A DNA stretch of 64,000 bases. It comes from JAOUEA01 sp963762075. Its GTDB lineage: Bacteria > Actinomycetota > UBA4738 > HRBIN12. Below the pieces are notes generated by a model. It was not told the origin of the DNA and made no database searches. It was given only the letters and a program-made list of their open reading frames with translations. Both the position numbers and the translations under genes were made by a program. This document shows, piece by piece, positions 1 through 8,540 of this stretch (position 1 is its first letter; every line of letters starts with the position of its first letter). The stretch is taken from NCBI GenBank assembly GCA_963762075.1, contig CAVXJC010000003.1, positions 186,001-250,000 of the forward strand, read 5' to 3'.

Positions 1-1
1 G

Positions 2-919
2 GCATCCTGGGTCAGGCTGCCGTACTACGCGGTCGGGCCCGGACCTGCCGACGAGATCGGGCCGCTGATCGACGTGAGCGGTGCGACGCGCTACCCGTCA
101 CAGGGTCGGTTCATCATGACGACGGTGAGCTGGACGCAGGTCACCGCTCTGGAGTCGCTGCTCGCATGGATCGACGACGCGCAGTTCATCGTCTCCCAGG
201 ACCAGATCTACCCGGAGGGAGTCGACCCCGATCAGGAGCAGCGGCGGGCGATCTCCGAGATGGATACCAGCAAGATCGCCGCCTCGACCGTCGTGCTGCA
301 AGAGCTCTTCGACTACCCCGAGACACACGGCAAGGGGGCGTTGATCGAGCGGGTCGGTGGCGACTGCCCGGCCGAGGGCGAGCTGTTCGTCGGCGACCTC
401 GTCGTCTCGATCGACGGGCGGCCGATCGGGTCCGTGCGCGAGGCGAAGCGGGCCATCGACGGAGTGCCGGTCGACGATGTGGTCGCCTTCCGCGTGCGTG
501 CCGGAGGCAGGGTGCACGATGTCGAGCTCCGACGCGGGCCATGCCCGGGCAGCGAGCGACCGCTGGTCGGCATCACCATGGTCGATCCGTTCCCGTTCGA
601 GATCGAGATCGCGAGCGGCGATGTGGGCGGTCCTTCAGCGGGGCTCATGTTCTCCCTCGGCCTGTACGACGCGCTGACCCCCGGCGATCTGACCGGTGGA
701 CGCACCATCGCCGGGACGGGCACGCTCACGTCCGACGGCGATGTCGGCGGCATCGGGGGGATCGCCGACAAGGTGATCGGCGCCGAGCGAGCGGGGGCGA
801 CCATCCTGCTCGTGCCGCAGGAGAACATGGCGGAGCTCGCCGACGTCGATACCGGCGACCTGCGGCTCGTCTCGGTCTCCACGTTCGACGAGGCCGTCGA
901 GGCGCTCGAGGCGCTCTGA
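2..919 (+). CDS. Lon-like PDZ/S16 serine protease, YlbL type (5' end outside window)
   Basis: Membrane-anchored protease of the YlbL/Lon-proteolytic-domain family. The frame is open to the window edge, so the N-terminal membrane anchor is missing; 305 residues are visible. A PDZ domain lies near fragment residues 110-165 (GDLVVSIDGRPIGS). A peptidase S16 domain follows, with catalytic Ser212 in GGPSAGL and Lys257 in IADKVIGA. The 45-residue Ser-Lys spacing fits the Lon dyad. There is no AAA+ module, as is usual for this family. Substrates are unknown. The fold and dyad are seen directly; activity is inferred. Confidence 0.9.
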   Translation, partial: ASWVRLPYYAVGPGPADEIGPLIDVSGATRYPSQGRFIMTTVSWTQVTALESLLAWIDDAQFIVSQDQIYPEGVDPDQEQRRAISEMDTSKIAASTVVLQELFDYPETHGKGALIERVGGDCPAEGELFVGDLVVSIDGRPIGSVREAKRAIDGVPVDDVVAFRVRAGGRVHDVELRRGPCPGSERPLVGITMVDPFPFEIEIASGDVGGPSAGLMFSLGLYDALTPGDLTGGRTIAGTGTLTSDGDVGGIGGIADKVIGAERAGATILLVPQENMAELADVDTGDLRLVSVSTFDEAVEALEAL

Positions 920-945
920 CGCCCGTCGTTCGCGACGGCATGCGT

Positions 946-951
946 TAGGCT
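946..951 (+). promoter_or_regulatory. -10 hexamer TAGGCT for the UPF0182 gene
   Basis: TAGGCT ends 8 nt before the ATG at 960 and no Shine-Dalgarno sequence separates them. This fits a -10 box for a leaderless mRNA. No convincing -35 is visible. Confidence 0.45.
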
Positions 952-959
952 CGCGACCG

Positions 960-3827
960 ATGTCGACCGTGCGCATCCCCACGTCTCAGCGACGCTGGCC
1001 CGTGGTGCTGATCGGCACGCTGGTCGTGCTCGTCGTCGCCTTCACCGTCATGTCGACCTTCTATGTCGACCTGCTGTGGTTCCGCGAAGTGGGGTTCACC
1101 GGGGTGTTCTGGACCGAGCTTCGCACCAAGGTGGCGCTGGGCACGGTCTTCGGCATGGTGTTCTTCGCCCTGCTCTACGTGAACCTTCTGGTGGCCAGGC
1201 GTCTCGCACCTCCGCCGGTGCGGTTCCTCACCCCCGAGCAGGAGGCCGTCGAGCGGATCCGCATGGTGGTCGAGCCCTACCTCTGGTGGCTCCTGCCGGT
1301 CGGCGCGTCCGTGCTCGCCCTGCTCGTCGGCATCGGGGTCTCACGGCAATGGCAGGTCTTCCTGTTGTGGCGGAACTCAGCCGGGATCACGTTCGGCGAT
1401 GTCGAGCCGCTGTTCGAGCGTGATCCGGCCTTCTACATCTTCTCGTTGCCGTGGCTGAAGTTCCTTCAGGGGTGGCTGTTCTCCTCGCTCGTCGGGGTGA
1501 CGTTCCTCTCGGTGGTCGCGCACTTCTTCTGGGGTGGCATCCGTCCACAGGCGCGCACCTGGGGCGATCGTGTCGTGCCTTCCACGCGTGCCCACCTCTC
1601 GGTGCTGCTCGGGTTGATCATGCTCGCCAAGGCTTGGGGCTACTATCTCGGCACCTTCGATCTGCTGACCTCGCGGCGCGGCGTGGTGCAGGGAGCGTCG
1701 TATACCGACGTGAACGCGCAGCTTCCGGCGCTCAACTTCTTGATCATCGCCGCGGTGATCTGTGCGGCGCTCTTCTTCGCGAACATCGTTCGCCAGCGGT
1801 GGGCGTTGCCCATCATCGCGGTCATCGTGCTGGCCGCAGTCTCCGTCTTGCTCGGCACCGCCTACCCCGCGTTCGTGCAGCGGTTCCGCGTCGCGCCACA
1901 GGAGTTTCAGCGCGAGCAGGAATACATCGAGCACAACCTCGAGGCGACGAGGCGAGCATTCGACATCGAGGAGATCGACACGCCCCCTGAGCAGACCTAC
2001 GAGCCCACCGTGCAGGCATCGGACCTCGAGCCGAACCGCACGACGATCGAGAACATCAGGCTCTGGCGGCCCGAGATCCTGGAAAGCAACTTCGAGGCGC
2101 TCCAGCGCTTCCGCTCGTACTACGAGTTCCGCGACGTCGACGTCGACCGCTACGAGCTCGACGGTGAGCAGCGCGTGCTCATGCTCGCGGGGCGCGAGGT
2201 CGCGCAGGCCGGGATCGAAGGCCAGACCTGGCAGAACGAGCACCTGGTCTACACGCACGGATACGGCGCGGTGGCGAGCAAGGTGAACACGGCCAACTCC
2301 GAGGGCGCTCCGGTGCTCGTGCTCGCCGACGTGCCTCCACGCCCGATCGGCGATGCCCCCGAGCTCGAGCAGCCTCGCATCTACTTCGGCGAAGGCGATC
2401 CCACCGACGCCGCGTTCGTCATCGTCAACTCCGGCACCGCCGAGCTGGACTACGAAGGCGCGCCCGATGACTATCGATACGAAGGCACGACCGGTGGCAT
2501 CGAGATCGGCAACGTGCTCCAGCGGGCGCTCTTCGCCTGGCGCTTCCGCGACGTGAACCTGTTGATCTCGGGCCAGGTCACGTCCGAGAGCCGCATCATG
2601 ATCTACCGGGCGTTGGCCGAGCGGGTTCCCAAGCCGGCGCCGTTCCTCACGTTCGATCGCGATCCGTACCTGGCGGTCGTCGAGGGGGGGCTCACGTGGG
2701 TCTGGGACGCCTACACGACGACGAATGAGTACCCGTACTCCGAGTCGATCGACCTGCAGGATGCCCTCGACGATCAGTCGGTGCCCTCGGAGCTCGTGAA
2801 CTACATGAGGAACTCGGTCAAGGTGACGGTGAACGCGTACGACGGCGAGATGACGTACTACGCCGACCTCGAGGACCCGATCATCGCGGTGTGGGCTCGC
2901 ATCTACCCCGACCTGTTCACCCCCATCTCCGAGGCGTCCGAGGAGCTGCGCGCGCACTTCCGCTATCCCGAGAACCTCTTCCAGGTGCAAGCGACACAGT
3001 ATTCGACGTATCACGTGGCCAGCCCCGAGGTCTTCTACCAGGGGCAGGATCGCTGGGAGATCGCGGCCGATCCGACCCAGCAGGTGCCCACGGAGGTGGG
3101 CACCACACCGGCGTCATCGATCGATTCCGGACCGCGGCTGCGCCCTTACTACCTGCTGATGCGGGCGCCGGGCGAAGACACCGAGCAGTTCCAGCTCGTG
3201 CTTCCGTTCGTGCCTGAAGGCCGTCAGAACATGGTGGCGTGGCTGGCCGCCAGCTCGGACCCCGTGGCATACGGCCGGCTGCTCTCACTCGACCTGCCGG
3301 CGTCGGAGAACGTCCCGGGACCGTCGATCGTGTTCTCTCGCATCAACCAGGACCAGCAGTTCTCGGCAGAGCGCACGTTGCTCGGTCAGGGTGGATCCGC
3401 CGTGCTGTTCGGCGACCTGCTGGTGATCCCCATCGAGAACTCGTTCCTCTACGTGCAGCCGGTGTACGTGAAGGCCAACCAGTCGGCAGCGCCGCCCGAG
3501 CTGAAGCGGGTCGTCGTGGTCAACGGCGACTCCGTGGCGGTGGGGGACACGCTCGAGGAAGCCCTCGCCGGCGCCGTCGAAGGTGAGGTCGCGGGGCCCG
3601 GCGGAGGTGGCGGCCCCGACGGCGGGATCGATCGCACCGTGGCCGAGTTGTTGGCCGAGGCAGCCGACCACTTCGAGGCTGCCGATGCGGCATTGGCCGA
3701 GGGAGATCTCGCCACGTACCAGGCTGAGCTGGAAGCCGCGGAGGCACTGGTCTTGGAGGCGCTCGGGCTGTCCGGCGAAGCACCCGTCGACGCAGTGGCG
3801 TCCCCAACGCCCTCGCCTGCGCCGTAG
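960..3827 (+). CDS. UPF0182 family large membrane protein
   Basis: 955-residue integral membrane protein of the UPF0182/COG1615 family, common in actinobacteria and of unknown biochemical role. About seven hydrophobic segments fill the first 310 residues. A long extracytoplasmic domain of about 560 residues follows. The C-terminus has a Gly/Pro linker (about residues 880-890) and an Ala/Glu-rich helix. The ATG start is supported by the TAGGCT hexamer 8 nt upstream. It follows the Lon-like protease by 40 nt, and the two often occur together in actinobacteria. It converges on the aldehyde dehydrogenase with an 11-nt gap. Function unknown. Confidence 0.9.
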   Translation: MSTVRIPTSQRRWPVVLIGTLVVLVVAFTVMSTFYVDLLWFREVGFTGVFWTELRTKVALGTVFGMVFFALLYVNLLVARRLAPPPVRFLTPEQEAVERIRMVVEPYLWWLLPVGASVLALLVGIGVSRQWQVFLLWRNSAGITFGDVEPLFERDPAFYIFSLPWLKFLQGWLFSSLVGVTFLSVVAHFFWGGIRPQARTWGDRVVPSTRAHLSVLLGLIMLAKAWGYYLGTFDLLTSRRGVVQGASYTDVNAQLPALNFLIIAAVICAALFFANIVRQRWALPIIAVIVLAAVSVLLGTAYPAFVQRFRVAPQEFQREQEYIEHNLEATRRAFDIEEIDTPPEQTYEPTVQASDLEPNRTTIENIRLWRPEILESNFEALQRFRSYYEFRDVDVDRYELDGEQRVLMLAGREVAQAGIEGQTWQNEHLVYTHGYGAVASKVNTANSEGAPVLVLADVPPRPIGDAPELEQPRIYFGEGDPTDAAFVIVNSGTAELDYEGAPDDYRYEGTTGGIEIGNVLQRALFAWRFRDVNLLISGQVTSESRIMIYRALAERVPKPAPFLTFDRDPYLAVVEGGLTWVWDAYTTTNEYPYSESIDLQDALDDQSVPSELVNYMRNSVKVTVNAYDGEMTYYADLEDPIIAVWARIYPDLFTPISEASEELRAHFRYPENLFQVQATQYSTYHVASPEVFYQGQDRWEIAADPTQQVPTEVGTTPASSIDSGPRLRPYYLLMRAPGEDTEQFQLVLPFVPEGRQNMVAWLAASSDPVAYGRLLSLDLPASENVPGPSIVFSRINQDQQFSAERTLLGQGGSAVLFGDLLVIPIENSFLYVQPVYVKANQSAAPPELKRVVVVNGDSVAVGDTLEEALAGAVEGEVAGPGGGGGPDGGIDRTVAELLAEAADHFEAADAALAEGDLATYQAELEAAEALVLEALGLSGEAPVDAVASPTPSPAP

Positions 3828-3838
3828 GCCGGCGCCAG

Positions 3839-5392
3839 TTATCGTGCGAGGCGGAAGCTCAGGTCCGCTTCGACGTCGGCGACGTCCATCTGGGCCTTCT
3901 GCAGATGGCCGGAGTAGTCCCAGTTCATCGCCTGCCATCGGGTGAACTGGTCGAGCACCCAGATGCCCGACTGACGCGAACCGTTGCCGCTCCGTCCGTT
4001 CCCTCCGAACGGCAGGTGCGCCTCCGCGCCCGAGGTCGAGTTGTTCACGCTCACCATGCCGGCACTCACGCGCTCGCGGAACCGGAACGCGTTCAGTGGA
4101 TCGGTCGTGTAGATGCTGCTCGATAGGCCGTAACCGTGGCCGTTGGCGAGCGCCATCGCCTCGTCGAAGGTCTCGAACGTCGCGACGCCCACCAGCGGGC
4201 CGAAGGTCTCGGTCGAGAAGAGGCCGTCGCCCGGCATCACGCCGTCGACGATCGTGGGGTGGTAGTAGAGGCCCGTCTCGGGGTCGCCGACGAAGCCCTC
4301 ACGAGGGTTCGACGACGTGATGCGACCGGTGCCCGTCGAGCCGAGCACCGTGTGATGCGGTTGTACGAGGTCGAGCCAGGACTCGAAACGCTCGCAGAAC
4401 CGCGACGAGATCATCGGCCCGTAGAGCACGTCGGCGGTCGGGTCGCCGATCGGCGCTTGCGCCGTGGCCTTCGAGAACCGATCGAGGAAGTCGTCGTGCA
4501 CGTCGGCGTGCACGATCACCGTGCCGAGCGACGTGCAGCGCTGGCCAGCCGTGCCGAACCCGCTGAACAGCGCACCCTCGACCGCCAGGTCGAGGTCGGC
4601 GTCGGGCATGACCACGAGAGGGTTCTTTCCACCGAGCTCGAGGCACGGCGTCTGCAGGTGGCGTCCGGCGAGCTCTCCGATGCGTCGTCCGACCTCGGTC
4701 GACCCGGTGAACCCGATCTTGTCGACGAGGCTCGCGTCGAGTGCCTGTTCGAGCCCGGCGAACGTCGACGGGCCTTCGGCGAGGACCATGGAGAAGACCC
4801 CGTCGGGGACGCCCGCGTGCAGCAAGAGCTGCGCGAACGCCTCGGCGGTCGCCGGCGTGTACTCGGCAGGCTTCCACACGACGGCGTTGCCGCAGACCAG
4901 CGCCGGCACGATGTACCAACTCGGCACCGCGACCGGGAAGTTCCCCGCCGTCACGATCGCGGCAACCCCCACGGGCGTGCGGAACGTGAAGAGCTGCTTG
5001 TCGGCCATCTCGCTCGGCACGGTCTGCCCGTAGAGCCGACGACCTTCCGACAGGAAGAAGTTGCAGGTGTCGACGACCTCTTGCACCTCGCCTCGCGACT
5101 CGCGGATCGGCTTGCCGATCTCACGCGTGATCAGGCGCGAGAGTGACTCTGCGTTGTCCTCGACGAGACGGCCGAACTGCTGCACCAGGCGGCCGCGGGT
5201 CGGCGCGGGGGTCGCGGCCCACGCGCGCTGTGCCTCGCGCGCCGTGCGACAGGCGTCGATCAATGTGGCCGCATCGCCCAGCGCGACCTCGGCGATAGAG
5301 TCGTCGAGCCGCGCAGGGTTCGAGATCGTCAGGGTGCCGCCGGGGGCGCCGTCCGCGGGAACGCCGCCCACCAGAGATCGGATCGTCCTCAT
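3839..5392 (-). CDS. NAD(P)-dependent aldehyde dehydrogenase
   Basis: 517-residue ALDH-superfamily oxidoreductase converting an aldehyde to a carboxylate. Oxyanion Asn151 lies in TAGNFPV, cofactor Lys174 in VWKPAEY, general base Glu252 in LELGGKNP and nucleophile Cys286 in GTAGQRCTS. The GQRCT form, rather than GQxCxA, is reminiscent of the ALDH7/semialdehyde dehydrogenase branch. The C-terminal HLPFGGNGRSGNG motif is typical of semialdehyde-type ALDHs. The exact substrate cannot be read from sequence. It is monocistronic. The start is supported by TAGCAT 7 nt upstream on the same strand. Confidence 0.9.
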   Translation of the reverse strand: MRTIRSLVGGVPADGAPGGTLTISNPARLDDSIAEVALGDAATLIDACRTAREAQRAWAATPAPTRGRLVQQFGRLVEDNAESLSRLITREIGKPIRESRGEVQEVVDTCNFFLSEGRRLYGQTVPSEMADKQLFTFRTPVGVAAIVTAGNFPVAVPSWYIVPALVCGNAVVWKPAEYTPATAEAFAQLLLHAGVPDGVFSMVLAEGPSTFAGLEQALDASLVDKIGFTGSTEVGRRIGELAGRHLQTPCLELGGKNPLVVMPDADLDLAVEGALFSGFGTAGQRCTSLGTVIVHADVHDDFLDRFSKATAQAPIGDPTADVLYGPMISSRFCERFESWLDLVQPHHTVLGSTGTGRITSSNPREGFVGDPETGLYYHPTIVDGVMPGDGLFSTETFGPLVGVATFETFDEAMALANGHGYGLSSSIYTTDPLNAFRFRERVSAGMVSVNNSTSGAEAHLPFGGNGRSGNGSRQSGIWVLDQFTRWQAMNWDYSGHLQKAQMDVADVEADLSFRLAR

Positions 5393-5399
5393 GACGGCG

Positions 5400-5405
5400 A
5401 TGCTA
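5400..5405 (-). promoter_or_regulatory. -10 hexamer TAGCAT for the aldehyde dehydrogenase gene
   Basis: On the minus strand TAGCAT ends 7 nt before the ATG at 5392, with no SD between them. This is the same leaderless arrangement seen at other genes in the window. Confidence 0.45.
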
Positions 5406-5426
5406 CGACCCGCCGGATCGGTACCG

Positions 5427-5807
5427 CTACTCGGTTTGATGCGCAGGCAGCTGCTGCACGCTCCAGGCGTTGCCGTCGGGGTCGCTGAAGAAGACGAACG
5501 AGCCCCAGGGGAACACCTGCACGTCGCTCACCTCGACGCCGCGTCCAAGGAGCTCGGTCCGAGCGCTCTCGATGTCGTCGACGACCAGTTGGATGCCGGC
5601 GACCGACCCAGGCTCGGCGTCGGAGAGCCCGGTGCCGATGGCGATCGAGCAGGCCGATCCCGGAGGCGTCAGCTGCACGAAACGGATCTCGTCGCTGACG
5701 ACGGCGTCGTTGTCGACATGGAAGCCCACCTGGTCTGCGTAGAACGCCTTCGCGCTGTCAACGTCGGAGACCGGTACGTTCACGAGTTCGAGCTTGAAGT
5801 TCATCAT
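5427..5807 (-). CDS. VOC superfamily (glyoxalase/bleomycin-resistance fold) protein
   Basis: 126-residue single-domain VOC protein, made of paired beta-alpha-beta-beta-beta units that normally form a dimeric metal-binding cavity. Visible landmarks are NVPVSDVDSAKAFYADQVGF at the N-terminus and FSDPDGNAWSVQQ at the C-terminus, the usual metal-ligand edge. The ligand and reaction are unknown. Two tandem Met codons open the gene. TAGGCT lies 6 nt upstream of the first, supporting the start at 5807. It diverges from the PrmC-like gene. Confidence 0.85.
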   Translation of the reverse strand: MMNFKLELVNVPVSDVDSAKAFYADQVGFHVDNDAVVSDEIRFVQLTPPGSACSIAIGTGLSDAEPGSVAGIQLVVDDIESARTELLGRGVEVSDVQVFPWGSFVFFSDPDGNAWSVQQLPAHQTE

Positions 5808-5813
5808 CCGGCA

Positions 5814-5819
5814 AGCCTA
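5814..5819 (-). promoter_or_regulatory. -10 hexamer TAGGCT for the VOC gene
   Basis: Minus-strand TAGGCT with a 6-nt spacer to the ATG at 5807. Together with the gene at 5835 it makes a divergent region of only 27 nt. Confidence 0.45.
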
Positions 5820-5834
5820 CTCGGAAGGGTTCGA

Positions 5835-6605
5835 GTGACGCAGATCGATCGTCTGTCAGTCACGCGGAGGCTGCGTGAGGCCGGCTGTATCGCGGCAGCC
5901 GCGGAGGCCGATGAGCTCATCCGGGCCTCGGCCGGCGACCAGGACGTGCTCGAAGGCATGATGGCTCGTCGCACCAACGGCGAACCGATCGCGTGGCTCA
6001 CGGGCGCGGTCACGTTCTGCGGCCACCGACTGCTCGTCGCACCGGGCGTCTACGTGCCGCGAGCGCAGACCGAGCCGCTGGCGCGACGAGCGGCGACCCT
6101 CCTTCCTCCCCGGGGAGTGGCTGTCGATCTCTGCACGGGTGCCGGTGCGATCGCTGCCGTGATGGCCGCGGTCGTGCCGACGGCGCGGGTCCTCGCGACC
6201 GAGCTCGACGAGAACGCCGCGCGATGCGCTCGAGCCAACGGCGTCGATGTGTTCGAGGGCTACCTCGACGATCCCTTACCGCGCGGGTTGGAGCATCGGG
6301 TCGACGTGCTGACGGCTGCCGTGCCATACGTGCCGACGGACTCTCTCCGCTTGTTGCCGCGCGACGTGCAAGCGTTCGAGCCTCGGCTCGCACTCGACGG
6401 TGGCGTCGACGGGACGGACATCCTCGTCGAGGTGGTGAGACGAAGCACGCGATGGCTGCATCCTTCGGGTTGGTTGTTGCTGGAACTGGGCGGTGACCAG
6501 GCCGACGTCGTGGGAAGCGTGCTCCTTGACTCCGGCTACGAAGAGATCGACGTCATGGCCGACGAAGACGGAGATCCTCGGGCCATCTGCGGCCGCCTCC
6601 GCTGA
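5835..6605 (+). CDS. PrmC/HemK-like methyltransferase paralogue with altered NPPY motif
   Basis: 256-residue class I SAM-dependent methyltransferase resembling PrmC. It has a short helical N-domain, then VPRAQTE (residues 74-80, compare VPRPETE) and SAM motif I DLCTGAGAIA (98-107). Where PrmC carries the catalytic NPPY that holds the substrate glutamine, this protein has AVPY (162-165). The true prmC is elsewhere in the window, next to prfA, and keeps NPPY. This copy probably methylates something else or has lost activity. The GTG start at 5835 was chosen because homology begins there; the frame is open further upstream without similarity. No clear SD. Confidence 0.75.
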   Translation: MTQIDRLSVTRRLREAGCIAAAAEADELIRASAGDQDVLEGMMARRTNGEPIAWLTGAVTFCGHRLLVAPGVYVPRAQTEPLARRAATLLPPRGVAVDLCTGAGAIAAVMAAVVPTARVLATELDENAARCARANGVDVFEGYLDDPLPRGLEHRVDVLTAAVPYVPTDSLRLLPRDVQAFEPRLALDGGVDGTDILVEVVRRSTRWLHPSGWLLLELGGDQADVVGSVLLDSGYEEIDVMADEDGDPRAICGRLR

Positions 6606-6922
6606 AGTTCCAGCTCGCTCACGATCGAAAGGAGTCGCAACACGTCGGGCGACCGCTGGACCGCCCGATGTTCAACGGACGCTGCGAGAGTCGGGAAATT
6701 CGACCGGCGGGAGCGTCATGGATCCGCCCCCGTCGGATCCGCAGCTACGATCTGCTCATCGTCTACGAAGGCGATGTGCTCTACGTCGGCAGACAAGGCG
6801 GGATCCCCCACTCATCGTGGAGTCATCTCCGAGGTCGAGGGTGCGCACGACGTGCCCTCTGCGCCTCGCAACGGCGCAGGAGATCCTGGCTCCCGCCGCG
6901 AGGGCGATGCGCTTGCGCTGGG
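6606..6922. other. Intergenic stretch without a convincing gene
   Basis: About 320 bases between the PrmC-like gene and the -10 box of the second VOC gene. A frame at 6668-6925 is open, but its product is Arg/Cys-rich with no domain and no SD, as expected of a GC-rich shadow. No RNA gene or terminator was recognised. Confidence 0.5.
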
Positions 6923-6928
6923 TAGACT
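6923..6928 (+). promoter_or_regulatory. -10 hexamer TAGACT for the second VOC gene
   Basis: TAGACT ends 5 nt before the ATG at 6934. It is the shortest spacer of the set and fits leaderless initiation. Confidence 0.4.
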
Positions 6929-6933
6929 GCGGC

Positions 6934-7332
6934 ATGGACGTGACCGCACCGCTGGGGATCCGGATCCAGTCCGTGGTGATCGATGCGCACGACCCGGTTG
7001 CGCTCGCCAGGTTCTGGTCGCAGGCTCTGGGCTGGCGCATCACCGAGGAGGACGCGCACGAGTCGGTGCTCGAGCCGCCTGAGGGTAGCCCCGCCAACGA
7101 CGTGGCGCCTGACCTGTTGTTCGGCCGTGTGCCCGAGACCAAGTCGATCAAGAACCGCCTGCACCTGGACCTGCGACCCGACGACCAACAAGCCCATGTC
7201 GAGCGATTGCTCGAACTCGGGGCCACTCGCACCGACGTGGGTCAGGACGGATCGGAAAGCTGGGTCGTGCTCGCCGATCCCGAGGGCAACGAGTTCTGCG
7301 TGCTTTCCTCATTGAAGCCTCCCGACGCCTGA
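6934..7332 (+). CDS. VOC/glyoxalase-like domain protein
   Basis: 132-residue VOC-fold protein of the glyoxalase-like (Glyoxalase_6) type found in many actinobacteria. It has IDAHDPVALARFWSQALGW at the N-terminus, a central HLDLRP strand and ADPEGNEFCVL at the C-terminus, where a metal-ligand Glu usually sits. Ligand unknown. The frame is open upstream without similarity. The ATG at 6934 matches the family N-terminus and sits 5 nt after TAGACT. It shows little similarity to the VOC protein at 5427, so the two are not a recent duplication. Confidence 0.8.
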   Translation: MDVTAPLGIRIQSVVIDAHDPVALARFWSQALGWRITEEDAHESVLEPPEGSPANDVAPDLLFGRVPETKSIKNRLHLDLRPDDQQAHVERLLELGATRTDVGQDGSESWVVLADPEGNEFCVLSSLKPPDA

Positions 7333-7439
7333 CCTCGGGCCAGCTCGACCGCCAACTGTTCCAGCGCGTCCATCGCCTCCCTGCATCCCGCCTTTTTGGC
7401 CGACTCGGCCCGCGCCTCGTGCGTTCGTCGGCCGTTTGC

Positions 7440-7445
7440 TAGCAT
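7440..7445 (+). promoter_or_regulatory. -10 hexamer TAGCAT for the initiator tRNA
   Basis: TAGCAT ends 5 nt before the mature tRNA 5' end, so transcription would begin at or within a few bases of the tRNA. Confidence 0.4.
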
Positions 7446-7450
7446 CGTCG

Positions 7451-7524
7451 TGCGGGGTGGAGCAGTCCGGTAGCTCGCTGGGCTCATAACCCAGAGGTCA
7501 CAGGTTCAAATCCTGTCCCCGCGA
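7451..7524 (+). tRNA. Initiator tRNA-fMet (CAT)
   Basis: A 74-nt cloverleaf can be drawn without the CCA. The acceptor is TGCGGGG/CCCCGCG. The D arm has GAGC/GCTC with A11. The anticodon stem is CTGGG/CCCAG around CTCATAA (anticodon CAT). The T arm is ACAGG-TTCAAAT-CCTGT and the discriminator is A. Three stacked G-C pairs in the anticodon stem mark it as initiator rather than elongator tRNA-Met. Position 1 is T facing G72, a weak pair where initiators are normally mismatched. CCA is not encoded. Confidence 0.93.
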
Positions 7525-7534
7525 CGAAGCAACG

Positions 7535-7562
7535 CAAAGGGTCCCGCGACGCGGGACCTTTG
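7535..7562 (+). terminator. Probable intrinsic terminator after tRNA-fMet
   Basis: AAAGG, one bulged G, TCCCGC, a GAC loop, then GCGGGACCTTT: an 11-bp GC-rich stem with one bulge, 10 nt downstream of the tRNA. The T tract is short (TTTGT), as is usual in high-GC actinobacteria. Confidence 0.6.
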
Positions 7563-7999
7563 TCGTAAGGGCTCATTCCCCCAGCCGCCGGCGGCCCGGA
7601 GGGCAAGCTGTTCGGGGGTGAGGCCGCGCAGCGCATCTTGAGGAGAGCCTCGTGCTTGGCCCGTCCCTCGTAGAAGGGTCGCAACGCGACGGGATGCATC
7701 CGGCGAGCATGAACCGCCCGATCGACTCGATCGGCCGGATGAAGTGCCGTCGAGCCCCAGTCGCCTACCCACGCCTTGAGGGGTGCTCTTTGGCCGCGAG
7801 GCTGGCGGGAGTCACCTGTCTCCGATTCTCACCGACGGTTCGCGGCCGCGGCGATCCGCCGAGGCCGGTAGGGTCGAGTACCGGACGACCGGAAGGAGCC
7901 GAGCAAGGGCTCCTGTCTGTTCCGGATGACGGATTCGGATGCGAGCTCGACCGCAGCGGGTCGCTGGAAGTCGGGCTACAGAGGAAGGGGAGAAGTGCG
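7563..7999. other. Intergenic stretch upstream of the DUF1801 gene
   Basis: About 440 bases with no supported gene. The plus frame running into the DUF1801 protein is open from 7652, but its upstream part has no similarity. Its only good SD (GAGGAAGGGG at 7981-7990) serves the ATG at 8000. No RNA gene or repeat was recognised. Confidence 0.5.
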
Positions 8000-8401
8000 A
8001 TGCAGAAACCCCGCAAGCCAAGTACCGCGCGAAAGCCGCCTGTACCAACGGATACCCACGCCGACATCGAGGATTGGATCCGGCGCGTGATGCCGGACTT
8101 GCATCCCATCGTCAAGCGGCTAGACGAATCGATCCGCGAGACGATCCCCGGACTTCAATACGCCGTCAAGTGGAAGAAGGCGTACTACGGGTTGCCAGAG
8201 CTCGGGTGGATCATCGAGATGGTCGCCTATGACGTCTCCGTGAACGTTGTCTTCTTCGGCGGCGCGGAATTCGACCCGCCGCCGCCGCTTGGAACCACCG
8301 AACGGACCCGCTACGTCAAGCTGACGACCCTGGAGGAGGCGCAGGGACGGGAGATGCACGAGTGGATCGAGCAAGCGGGCCGCGTACCGGGTTGGAAATG
8401 A
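8000..8401 (+). CDS. DUF1801 (YdhG/YjbR-like fold) protein
   Basis: 133-residue protein with the DUF1801 pattern: an amphipathic start (DIEDWIRRVMPDLHPIVKRL), IRETIPGLQYAVKWKKAYYG, and VKLTTLEEAQ near the C-terminus. The family is small and single-domain, with an iron-chaperone-like/YdhG fold and no firmly known role in most bacteria. The ATG at 8000 has a strong purine-rich SD (GAGGAAGGGGAG) 8-10 nt upstream. It stands alone on the plus strand. Confidence 0.8.
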   Translation: MQKPRKPSTARKPPVPTDTHADIEDWIRRVMPDLHPIVKRLDESIRETIPGLQYAVKWKKAYYGLPELGWIIEMVAYDVSVNVVFFGGAEFDPPPPLGTTERTRYVKLTTLEEAQGREMHEWIEQAGRVPGWK

Positions 8402-8540
8402 CGGTTCCGCAGCGTGATGACGTGATCCGGGCTTGCGGAGTCTCGTTCCTGGCTTCCCGGGGGACACTGACTCGAGCACACACGCCGAGGAGAACGCAAT
8501 AGGATGACGCGGTCGCATGCGAACAGAAGGGGGAACCGGC

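Noticed and set aside
6668..6925. 85-codon plus frame between the PrmC-like and VOC genes
   Set aside because: Arg/Cys-rich composition, no SD, no domain, and it runs into the -10 box of the next gene.
7242..7487. Minus-strand frame of 81 codons with an Ala/Glu-rich helical middle
   Set aside because: It overlaps the end of the VOC gene and the tRNA promoter, has no SD and no recognised domain.
7484..7699. Minus-strand frame of 71 codons ending in GTGFEPVTSGL
   Set aside because: It overlaps the 3' part of tRNA-fMet; GTGFEPVTSGL is the classic spurious translation of tRNA antisense.
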